This document shows, piece by piece, positions 12,481 to 23,718 of a DNA stretch of 64,000 nt. A program made the position numbers and the translations under genes. The notes beneath the pieces are model-generated. The model was not told the origin of the DNA. It made no database searches and worked only from the letters and a program-made list of their open reading frames with translations. This DNA is from Dimorphilus gyrociliatus (lineage: Eukaryota > Annelida > Polychaeta > Dinophilidae). The first letter of the stretch is position 1, and each line of letters starts with the position of its first letter. The stretch covers positions 1,882,422 through 1,946,421 of the forward strand of contig CAJFCJ010000002.1 of assembly GCA_904063045.1 (NCBI GenBank). Reading direction: 5' to 3'.

Positions 12481-14688
12481 ATGGTAGTTAGAGCAGTTTT
12501 TATTCTTAATTTAAACTGCAATAAGTTGCTATACTATAAGTAAGAATAGAAAACATATTTATCATTTCAAAATTAATAATAAAATTCTTTTTAAGGAAGT
12601 TTGAAACAGTTGAAAAGTTATGCGAAGAGAGATTAGGAAAAGATTTTGTAGCACTGCCAAATGGGGAGGATCTTGAGAGATCTGTTATACATTTATTAGA
12701 TTTAGATAAAATTACTGAAAACGTTTGTAGATCAACTATAACAATAATACTTGTAATTATAATAGTAATATAATAAAACAATATTCTAATCGTATATAGG
12801 ATCTAGCAGAAAAAGATTCTTGTTTAACAGAAGATCAAAAGCCACTTTTTAGACTTAAAACGGAAGAAGGTTACATTTGGCCTCTAGCTATAATCGTTCA
12901 ATTTAATTTATTATACGGTTGTGTTGGTGTTTGCGATAATGATGGACCAGAAATATTCGGAGATTTAAATAAGTAAATAAATTAATGCTCTTATTAGTTA
13001 AGATAAATATTAAGATAAAAAGTTTAAAATATCTTTAGCGGCAGTATCTCTGAAAGTCTTTCTCTATTAGCATCGGCGGCAGAATTTCTAGGTAATCCAC
13101 CAAACAATGTGGATCAAGTTTGTATTTATTAATTTAATGATTGATATAAGTTTCTATTGTTTCTTTTTTAAAAAAAAACTGAAAGTCCTGGATGAAATTA
13201 TTAGAACTTGAATTATATATATCCGAAGCTTGTCCTTTCGGTTTACTTCAAGAAACTGATACATTTAGAATAAAATCTATAGTCAACAATAAACTTACTC
13301 CAATTGTTTCGGATGTTAAAGTAAAGTACCAAAAATACATCTTTTTTGGCTGTTTATATACAAAGATATTGTATTAATTTAATTTTTAGCAACCATGTTG
13401 GAGAAATATTGGAAAGAAAGGAGTAAATAATTTGGACTTTATTCTCTCTGAAAATATAAAATACGTTCAGGTTTGTTAAATTAAAATTATTTAAATAGAA
13501 CGATTGATGAATATCATTTATATATTTTAACATTTATAGTATGATAAATTAAATCTAAGAGACGATTGGATAGTTTACGGAAGTTTGTCAGTTCAAGGAG
13601 ATATTAGCGATTCTTTTAATCCAGAAGTTTCAATAACTATAATTAATAAGAATTATTCAAGCGAAAATGTAATTGATTCTCTAACAACACATCCAAATAT
13701 TAAATCAGTAGAAGGTTTGATCAATTACAACTGTATTTAATAATATTTTGTTTATTCCCTATTTTATTCATTTTTGAATAGACACTAATAGAGAACGCGA
13801 TGGTAAATTTACTAAAAAGTTAAAATTCAGTCTACCATCGCAGCCATTACTTCCAATTTGTAATTATAGTTGCACTTATAATGTTATTGAACCTCCTATT
13901 TTGGCATTCTACAAAGCTAGAGTAAACTTTTTAATAAGTTTTTTTACGCCAAAGAAAATACTAAAATGAATAACAATTTGTTATTAATAGGGAAAAGAAA
14001 ATGTTGAATTTATATTACAATTAAAGATATCTCAGCGAATGAAAAATAATTTTGAACTATTAGAACTTCGTTTTCCCTTCTTTCATAGAGGTTCTATCAA
14101 AGATTCTAATATTAATTGTTCTCAAGGTCAATATACAATAAGATCTAATGTTCTTTTATGGAATGTTGGTTAGTGTTTATTATAAATTTTTATTAACGGT
14201 AATAAATTGAAAAATTTCAATCATTTTCTTTTTCAGGTAATAAAATAAATAATAAACAACTTGAAGCCTTTATAAAGGGAAATTTGAATTTTGCTAAATA
14301 TGAATATAACATTAATCAAGAGCAATTTTGTATTGAGAACAATTGTTACGCGCAGGTATATTTAACAACAAATTAATATAGATTGAAATGATCTAACCCA
14401 GATATTACAATGTCTATCGTTCATAGGCCACATATAAAATCAACGATTATACTGCCAGTGGTTTGATGGTCGATAAAGATAGCTTTAACGTAACGCCACC
14501 TGTTAAAGTTAAAACATCTTTTAGTTAGTACAATAGCTTTTTATTTAATTAATTACCTTTTAATAGTATATTTAACTTGTTTGCTTTTCATTGTAGATAG
14601 AGGGTTTTCATCTGTAGAACACAAAATCTGGAATTCTAAAGGAGATGTCCCACACTGTTTTACGGCACCTGATGAACTTACTCAATAA
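12481..14688 (+). CDS. AP5M1: AP-5 complex subunit mu-1
   Basis: Medium chain of the AP-5 adaptor, which works with SPG11/SPG15 on late endosomes and lysosomes. The start MVVRAVFILN matches the family. Later exons show ACPFGLLQ, QPCWRNIGKKG, a YDKLNLRDDW turn, LPICNYSC, PPILAFYKARGKENVEF and MKNNFELLELRFPFFHRGSI. They continue with LLWNVGNKI and YKINDYTASGLMVDKDSF. The last exon begins HKIWNSKGDV and ends at TAA 14688. Motif order and total length (~480 residues) agree with AP5M1. About nine short introns. The stop lies 115 bp from the stop of the convergent receptor gene, so the 3' ends almost touch. Confidence 0.88.
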
Positions 14689-14802
14689 ACATGTGTTATA
14701 TATTATTTATTACTTAATATTAAACAATAGATATAATAGCATAATATAAAACCAAAACTAGAACGAAAACTAAATTTATATATATTTAAATATAGAACTT
14801 TG

Positions 14803-17800
14803 TCATCCATTATCTTTTTTTGGGGTAATTGGAAATTGAAGCTTGTACTTTTCAGTATCATTTTCCAATAAATCTTCCAATGGATTTGATATTACACTTC
14901 TAACATGATAATCTTTGTTGTCATTGTCGATTAGTGAACAATTTTGAGAACAAGCTTTCGTACAGCTATAGCTATTTTCAATTAAATTTTGGTATTCTGA
15001 TATTTCAGATTTTGCACTTTCTTCAATTGTATTAGAATTTAAAGTAGATGCAATATCATTCTCCAAAAGTTGACTTCCAGTGAAGTGAGGAGACATGGGT
15101 TTTGTGGGGAGGGAAATTGATAACTCTGGTTGGATTTTAGGTAGAGAGCTTCTGAAGTTGTTTATCTGTGTTATCTTTCGATTACTCTCTTCTAAAACTG
15201 AATTTCTAGCTTGCGGTAAGAGAGATATCTGCTCGTTTAAATAGTTTATGCCAAATGATCCATCCTCTGTTTCATTAAAATTATCTATTAAATCAGGAAA
15301 CTCTTTTCCATATACTCTTTTATTAGGATTTAATGCTGATTTAAGAGAATCAACAATACTAGCTCGATTATTAATTATGTTAAGTTCATCAGGGCCAATA
15401 GTATCAATTATATTTGGCTAAGGATAATAACATTGCCTAATTAGTTCATTAATTACATTCAACTTTCAAAGTAAATACTCTATCTTTAGTTGAAAGTCGT
15501 TTAACAGACTGTAGAAAGCTATTTCTGGAATTAAGTTTATTTTGCTGTCCGAACGATGCATTCCTATCATACTGAATTGTGTTTTCTGTCCATTCCTCAT
15601 CCTCCACCTCATTACCATCGTAATTTCCGTATTCTTTCCTCATTTCCATCATTTGATTGAATAGAAGAGGTTGATTCTCTACAACTTTTGTGATTTTTTC
15701 ATCAGCTTCCAACTCATCCAGATGATCAAAAATATTAGGTAAATGACATCTTACAATCATAGATAAAATACGTATTTTCCGAACATTACTTAGCCAGACA
15801 ACATCATCTTGATGAGATCTAACAATAAATGAGGAAATGTAATTTCAATAACTATTAAGCTATTATGAATGGGAAACTAACTCTACATATTTTGCAAACA
15901 GAAAACAGCAAATGCAACTAAATAGCGAAAAAGTTGCCAAGCCAATAGTAGAGAAAATAGTAATATATGTATAAGGAAAGCTTTCATCATTAGCTTTTGC
16001 TTCAAGTATATTTTCATCTGGACTTGATTGTGCAGTTATAATAAAACTTTTAAAAATTTGATCATGACCAAGATTTGAATTTCGGATAATGCAAGAATAG
16101 ATTCCCTCATAAATGGAGAATTCATGACGAGGAGTTAGTTGTAAATATGAAATGTATGATCCCAAGTCCCTATCTTCACCTAAAGTAAAATCACCAGTAC
16201 TCTCTTTCAGAATAGTACGGTCTTTGACCCAGATTACGCTAAGTGTATCATCAAATTTAATAATATGACTCAAATCGCAAGCCATTTTCGTTTCAATATC
16301 TTATGATAGAATTATATTTATAAATCAAACATTTTAAAGATTTAGATCTACCTCTAAATACTGGAGCATATACAACATTGGCAGCTTTTCCGAGTCCAGT
16401 CAGCCATTTTGCTTTTCCATCTAAACTATAAAGTAACCCATCATACAAGCTATATGTTTTAGAATTTAAAATGATCGAATGGATATAACCATGAAATCCG
16501 TTTATCATAAATGATTTATTATCATTTAATACTTTTGCCGCATTTAACATTACTGATCCTCCTATCGGTGGTTCAGTATTACCAAAATAGACTGTTTGTC
16601 CAAAGATTACTGGCCTAGGAAAAAGTAATTTTTGAACCATAGATCTCCTATTGTTAATCATTACAGTCACAATAGTATCTTTAGGAGTAATACGAATAGA
16701 TAACGCCAGATTAACATAAGCATTAATTTTTGTTGGATTGACAATACATCGTCCTTGTAATTTTAGTAAAAGCAGGCTTTATAAAACAGAGTATCTTAAG
16801 AAAACAAAACTTACTCATTAGAATGTCTTGAACGAGATAAACACACGTTTTTATTTGAAAATTCTTTAGTCCAACTATAAAACCATATAAGCTGGAAGCG
16901 CTGTGTAGAACAATACCATCTCCTACATTATCTGAACTTTCAAAATCAATTTTTATAATACTTGGTGATGATCTCCTCCAAGTACCAAATTTTAATGGAA
17001 AATAATGAAAACCAGTTAATTTTGGATAGGAAATTTCTTTTATATTCCCACTTTCTACTATTGTAGGAGGCTTAGCTCCATCAATAATCATTGGCTTTCC
17101 GTATCCGTGATAAGTTGTAGATCCTAAATATGAAAAAATCTTTCTTATTACGTACCAATAATATTAAAAGAATGTATGAAAATACCCGGACGGAGTACCA
17201 GTTCTCTCTGTTGAATTCTCAAATGTGCTATACTTCCATTGAAACCTTCGCATGTTTCGAAAAGTGGACAACGACCAATAAACATTAATTGGTTGAAATC
17301 TAATGTTTGCATTGTATTTAAACCATACTTCTCAAAAGGAGCCACATAGTCTATTCCGTTAACTTGAAGAACCATTTTACTATGGAAAATTGTGAAAGAT
17401 ATATCTAACCAAACATTTTCAGGAACAATCTCTTGAGCCTTAACTTTTGTAACAATACCAGAGATATTTAAGATGCCTTATTTTTAAATAGAATAAAAGA
17501 GAATAAATACGTAATTCTTAAATGGATAATTAGTCTTTTCCCACCTGTAAGTTGTTTATTTTCAAGGGATAAAATGACAAAACTACAAAATTTTCTCAAT
17601 CTCAAGGAATTGTCCGGACAAGATTCTCTCCAAATAATCACACCTGAACCTTTCAGAGTGAGCAATCTGCACGATAAAACCAAAGCAGGAAATTTTAGAG
17701 GTATATCTAAAGCTGGTTCAAATTTTAATATTGATAATCCATTAAATTTAACTACACCAGTTGAGTCGAGAAAAATATTCGGGCATCTCTTAGCAGTACA

Positions 17801-20320
17801 TGGTCTTATTTCAGAACCTTGACCACTACAAGTATAATTTCTATTGGGTAAAGGTCTAGAGCATGTTCGCATTCTCATTGTTATACCACTGCCACAAACT
17901 GCTTGACATTCTTTCATATATTGACTCCACTCGGACCATCCACCTTGCCAGTGTTGCTTACAACTGTTGAAACAGATATCTAAAATACATCAAATTTGTT
18001 TCTTATTAAAGTTTACATAACAAATATATAAATATATATTTATGAATGTAAAATGTAATAAATACTGTATTCTGTGTGATTGCCTTGACATTTATTATTA
18101 TCCGATAAAATGCCCTCGGAATCCAGACAGACTCTTGACCTTTTCCGATAAGATTCTCCACAGGTTCCTTTACAGTTTTCCCATTTATTCCACTCTGACC
18201 AATGACCACCGTTTAGACAGGAGCGAGATGTACATTTCATTGATTCAATGTTGTTGTCGCAAAGGATTTTCATATCTGGTGCGCATTTCCCGGCTCTGTT
18301 TCGCACTCTTATGCCATCGCCACATCCAGTTGAACATCTCGACCAACTAGTCCAACCACTCCAAATGATTCTATTTACCAAATTTGGACATCCTTCCCTA
18401 GTTCTAAAACAAACGTAGCCAGTCCAGAACATTTGTACATCTGCCGAATGTCTAAGAAATGGTTGATAGATATCTCTCTGTAGTTCAATATCATTACAAA
18501 CGAATGCGCCTTTTAATTGACAAATACCATTTAATATTGTATTGGAACCATATCGATAAACAGTTTCTTCAGCCCACTTTAAAGATTCTTCCAAATCGAG
18601 ATATCCATCATAATTATTAAGAGATCTTTTTCTTCTAAGTTTTATTCCTTTACCAGGGCAATACCTATCCTCTTCGTCTACTCCTAAGCAAATATTGCAA
18701 TCATTCTTCTGTTTACAGCTTCTCTTTCTAATACTTTTATTAAATATATTACATTTAGACCAATTTGACCAAGATAACCATTTACCATTTTGTCTCAATG
18801 AGCATAGATATAACTTATAAAAGTTTTTCTAATGTTGAAAATACATGAGCAATATATATAAATAATAAAAAATATCATTACTGCTAAAGTTCTTTTCTCT
18901 ATTAGATTCATATCCTTATTCTTTACCCAAAATAAAAGTTTTAAATAATGAGATACAGTATCAAAATCACAAGATGGAAATTTCCAACATTTCTTTAAGA
19001 ATCCATCCTTCTCTTCATTCGTTAATATCATTAACTCTTTTTCTAATGATTCTGGAACATCTGGAGGAGTAGCTACAAATTTTGGCCATGTAGTTGTTAA
19101 GTTTTTGATAGAATCTTAAATATTTTATAGATTAGAAATGTTAGTCAATTTTTCTATTTGTTTAGATATTTAACTTACTTGTACAACTTTCGTTTGTCTT
19201 ATTTAATCTTATGCAAAGATACAATTCATAGATAAATTTTCGTTTATTTGTTGAAAAGACATTTAAAAATACGGATTCAAAACTAGGAGTTTCTGGAAGA
19301 TCATCCATATGACAAATATAACTTGAATTCCAGCATTTTTTTAAAAAAATTCTAGTTTGCTCAGTTGAAAACAAATACAACATCTTTAATAAAATTTTAC
19401 CAAAGCGATTTCCTTTTAAAAATGGTAATATATGAACATTCATTTGGTTAATTGCGTCTCTATCAATTCTATTGGCTTTTCGACATGAACAAAGTTGCTT
19501 CTCGTATCCTGAACCGAAACACGGAAGACTCTCATTAGAATGGGAACGTATGCACGAACGTGTTCTTATCTGAAAAGAATCAATTGAACAATCTTTACAA
19601 ATTGTCCACTCGGACCATGATTCCCATTGTCCGTCAACTAATTGAATAGAAAACTGTTAAAGTTATAATCAAAGGATATTTAGATCTACCTGGACAAACT
19701 TTAAGGAGAATAGTGCATTCGTATCGTTTATAGAGTGCTAATCTAAAGTTCTCAAATCCAATGTACCTATCCATAATATCTGAAGATATTTCAGGTATAT
19801 CTTCTAATTTACAAGGTAATTCTATTAAATTATTGTTATATAAAGCCTTTCGAAAGATATCTTTATAATAAATCCAACAATTTCTCATAAATTTCTCAAT
19901 AATCACCGAGTTAAAAATGTTAAAAGCTCTCGCAAAATTATAAGGGACAAAGTAAGTAGAGAAATTGGTATTCATTTCGTGATCTAATTTATCTTTGTTG
20001 TTTAATCTTTTATACAATGTCCATAGTTTCTTTTTATATAATAAACTTCCTGGAATATTTGGCAAGTCTTTAAAATTGCAATCATAATTTTCTGGCCAAC
20101 ATTTTTCTAAGAATTTTATAACTTCCGATTTAGGAAATATTAACAAAGCTGATTTAAGAGTATAAGGTGCTAATGGCAATGATTTTAAATATTCGTCTAA
20201 CTTATCACCACCTTTTGATACGTCGTTTGAAAGACTTAACATAAATGATCTATCCATTACCTCAGGAAATGATAAAATCATCTTTTTCAATGAAAGTATA
20301 AAGATTAATATAATTAACAT
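14803..20320 (-). CDS. Type I receptor: novel Cys/Trp modules, TSP1 x5, LamG x2, Ig, TM
   Basis: A large multi-exon membrane protein. A hydrophobic signal (start 20320) is followed by two copies of a module built on F[LM][KR][KN]CW. TSP1-1 follows (GQWESWSEWTIC, ~19630-19490), then two more module copies (~19360 and ~19010), TSP1-2 (GKWLSWSNWSKC) and an RRKRS furin-like site (18622-18636). Next come a diverged spacer module, TSP1-3 to TSP1-5 (WSGWTSWSRCSTGCG, GGHWSEWNKWENC, GGWSEWSQY), two laminin-G-type domains (~17780-17150 and ~17130-16400) and an Ig-like domain (MACDL...VIWVKD...YSCII). A membrane segment (~15960-15890) precedes a ~350-residue Ser/Asn-rich cytoplasmic tail ending at 14803. 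The tail has no kinase or 7TM domain. Adhesion or guidance at the cell surface is a reasonable inference. I know no named family with this architecture. Some exon joins, especially near 18000 and 15470, are uncertain. Confidence 0.75.
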
Positions 20321-21005
20321 TGTTTACTTCGAATAATGTCGTAATAAACTTTATGGTAAACTTTACGCTATTTTTTATAATTTTGAATTTATTAATATTT
20401 AAAAAATGTCACTTGTATTTATTCATCACGGATTCTTTTTTTTCATGAGTACTTTCTCTAAGAAGACTTACCATCTTCCATTTTTTCTTTAGGGTAGACA
20501 TTTGCTCAATACAGTATAGTATATTAATGATATAAAAAAAACTTCTTTTTTGTCATTCTAAGAGTAATTACTACATTACAAAGTTAATAAAATATATTTT
20601 TGAAAGGTATTTTAATATAAGCTATACTTTAATTTACTTGTTAGTTAAAAAAAAAAGCACTTGATATTAATTAGATGTGACGTAAGAAATTAAATATCCT
20701 ACCAGCTTTGAGCGATATTCAGAAAAGAAGTTTAAACCGCATTGATTAATTACTTTTTATTCTACAGTAAATTCATATTACTTTCCTTCTTATTTACCTA
20801 AATATGAATAATTTATTATAATTATTATAAAATATATGTATAAGTAAAAATTAATATACAAAAATAAAGTTACCTAGTAACTATGTCATATTGATAATTT
20901 AAATAAATATGGATATTAATAAGGTCCATAGGCTATTATAATTAATTAATGTGTGATGTTAAACATTGTCATTTATCAAATAAGTTTGTCTAAAGGCCAA
21001 TTAAC
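20321..21005. other. Non-coding spacer between divergent genes
   Basis: 685 bp of AT-rich sequence between the receptor (-) and the THAP gene (+). No frame, repeat or named motif supported; presumably a shared promoter region. Confidence 0.45.
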
Positions 21006-23375
21006 ATGGATCTGCCACCAGGAGTTAATTGTTTAATAGAAAATTGTAAAGCAAGTACACTGATTAATCCTTATTTAGGATTTTTCCGCTTTCCGAAGGA
21101 CGAACAAAGGTATCATATTTTTTTTATTTTCTTATATTCTTATTCCACTTTTTGAATGTCTGCTCTCGGTTCAAGGTGTTTACAATGGATTTGCGCAATT
21201 CCAGAAGAGAGAATAAGTATATTCAAGAAAAGACCATTATTTATGCATTTTAATTATTGGATTTGTGAGAATCACTTTGAAGATAATCAATTTGAATCAT
21301 GGGTAATTAATTACTAACAATAATATTCTTGATATATTATTTTTGCTTTTAAACTAGTGCCAGCTGGTAAAAACAAAAGATGGAGTGAAAAAAGTAAAGA
21401 GACTTAAGGAAACAGCCGTTCCAACTTTATTCTATTTTGATTTTGTAAGTAGAACGAATGATGAAGATAAAATTAGGGTAAAAATTCATATGGATGATGT
21501 TCAAAAATTATCAAAACATTCTGAACTAAAATTGAGCGCTTCTTCCGATTTGAATTTTGAGAAATCCGATCAAACACAAGACAACAATACAGAAAATCAA
21601 TGTTCAGTAAGTTTGATATCTATCGACCATAACTATCTTTCTAATTTCAAAACACATGCTTCAAATAGGGAAACGTTGGAAATGTGAATAGACCTCGTCC
21701 AACATATGGACCTATTCGTAAGACCTTTACCCGTATAGCAAAACGTAATTCAAAAGTTAAGAATGGACCAATTAAAGTGATAGTAGAGCGCAAAAAAGCC
21801 AAATCTGATCATCATAATCCAACCTCCAAACTAGTAACGAAACATTCAGTTGACTACTATTCAAAGAGAAGACAGACCGTAAACTTCTTTAAAAAGCAAA
21901 AGCGCATAAGACATGGCGAAAAGAAGAATCAATTACGTTTAACACCCGGTTCACAGATTATTTATAGAAAATTTAACGAAAGTTTTGATAGAGTGTTTCA
22001 AATTCCATTTGATTCGAATGCTGCCCAATGTATTCGTGTAGTTTTAAGGGATGTTAAGATTAAGTCAGTTATATTAAGGGAGAAGAGCGCAAATACCATT
22101 AATGGTAAGTCTACTAATCAGCATTCTGATAGGTTAAATTATGCAAAATTAACAACTTCAACAGATAAGGATATTATGGATAGTGTGTCGGAGCACAATT
22201 ACCATCAATCTCATGAAATATTAGTTAATAACATTATTTCACGAAATAGCAATAGGTCTACGAATAAGGTAATATCTAAAACGAAGCAGGATATATATGA
22301 AGAAACTGAACAGGAAGACAAATATGAAAATGTGGAAATAGAAATAGTAAATCAAGAAGTTCATTTAAAACAAGTTATAGCTACAAAAAGATTGTATCAG
22401 AATCGTATTAACAACGATTCAATTGAAGAAAATCATAACAAAACAATAAATGTCTGTAATCCTATATCGGAAAATAAGACTAAAGTTAGTCATATCTGTA
22501 GAAAACCTATTGCTTTACATAGAGGTATTAGATCCCAAGAGCCGCATAAAGAATATTCGAATAGAAATATTGAAGTAGAACTCATCGAACGAGATGGTTT
22601 CTTAAACAATACTGTTACTCGCTTTCAATTAGATAAAAATAAAGTGAAAAATACAAATGTTGATCAAGAACCTAGAGTTTCTAAATTATTCCCAAATAAA
22701 GTTCGCTTTAATCAAGCAGCAGTTGCTCATAAAGACACCAAGCCAAAAAGAATCCGTCAGAAACCGTCAGCAGGGAGACATGTATCAAGAAAGAAAACTA
22801 CTCTAGCACACGGCTCTAAAAATAATAGTAAAATTTCCACGTCCGATGTTAGTACATTGACTTGTCTTACTTGCGGAGAAATTTTGAAAGATACAAAAGA
22901 CTTAAGAATTCATATGAGGAATGTTCACGCCAATAAGGTATTTCTTTGTAATGTAGAGAACTGTAATTTTTCAACCTCAACTAAATTTGAAATGGATAAT
23001 CATAAGTCTCTTATTCACCCTTCGGGATTGACGGAAAAACAGAATGTCGAGTTTAGTTTTTCAAGCTCTGATAGCGATGTTGTTGAGGTTATTTCTCAAA
23101 TTGAAAGCATATCGCCAAAGACACGTCATGCAATTAAGAAAAAAGAGAAAACTAAAAACCCTCTAGTTCTTCACTCGCAGTCTAAAAGCAGTAGCTTGAT
23201 AACTACCTTAACCAACGTTCATCCAGATAGATATAAAACTGCAAAAGTATTTTGCAACGTATGTAATAAAACAAATAATTGTTACACAAAGACAAGTAAT
23301 GAAAAATCGGGCTATAAAAAAAACTCGAAATCATCACTTGGAGATACAGTATTCTATGTTTTACCAAATAAGTAA
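21006..23375 (+). CDS. THAP-domain protein with C-terminal C2H2 zinc fingers
   Basis: Four exons with exact frame: 21006-21109, 21176-21302, 21358-21606, 21669-23375 (about 728 residues). The N-terminus is a C2CH THAP DNA-binding domain: C(x4)C in NCLIENC, FFRFPKDE, the invariant LQW, CENHF and the closing AVPTLF. A long, low-complexity, Lys/Asn-rich linker follows. Near the C-terminus are two C2H2-type fingers (LTCGEILKD...HMRNVH and CNVENCNFS...HKSLIH) and a possible half-finger VFCNVCNK. It is probably a nuclear DNA-binding regulator; its target is unknown. The exon 3-4 junction (TTCA|GTAAGT ... AATAG|GGAAAC) matters: without splicing the frame hits a stop at 21687. No P-element transposase core is present, so this is a host gene and not a transposon copy. 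Confidence 0.85.
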
Positions 23376-23718
23376 CAAATTTATTTTTTCTGTTAATCCT
23401 ATTAATTTAAAGTTTTCAACAAATTAAACAATTACTTTATGTTTTGTTTGTAATTTTTCGTTTTGCTAACTTAACTTTCAATTATATAATACAGTTCTGG
23501 GTTTATATGAAGGAATTCTTCAACATTTCTATTAGACTCAACAGTGTATTTCTCATCTCTTCTCTTTGAAAAGTACTTTTCTACTGTAGAAATTTGAAGA
23601 TAAGGCTATTGTTGAAACCTGAAAAGATTGCAACAAAACAATTTTAAGAGTATCGTGTTACGTGAACTTTGATTCATGTATAAAATCTAACGAATATCCT
23701 AAATACACGATAGTGAAA
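23376..23718. other. Non-coding spacer
   Basis: AT-rich sequence between the THAP gene and the ligase. The ligase frame is open upstream to about 23662 but has no in-frame ATG before 23719, so this stretch is taken as 3' UTR plus promoter/5' UTR. Confidence 0.45.
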
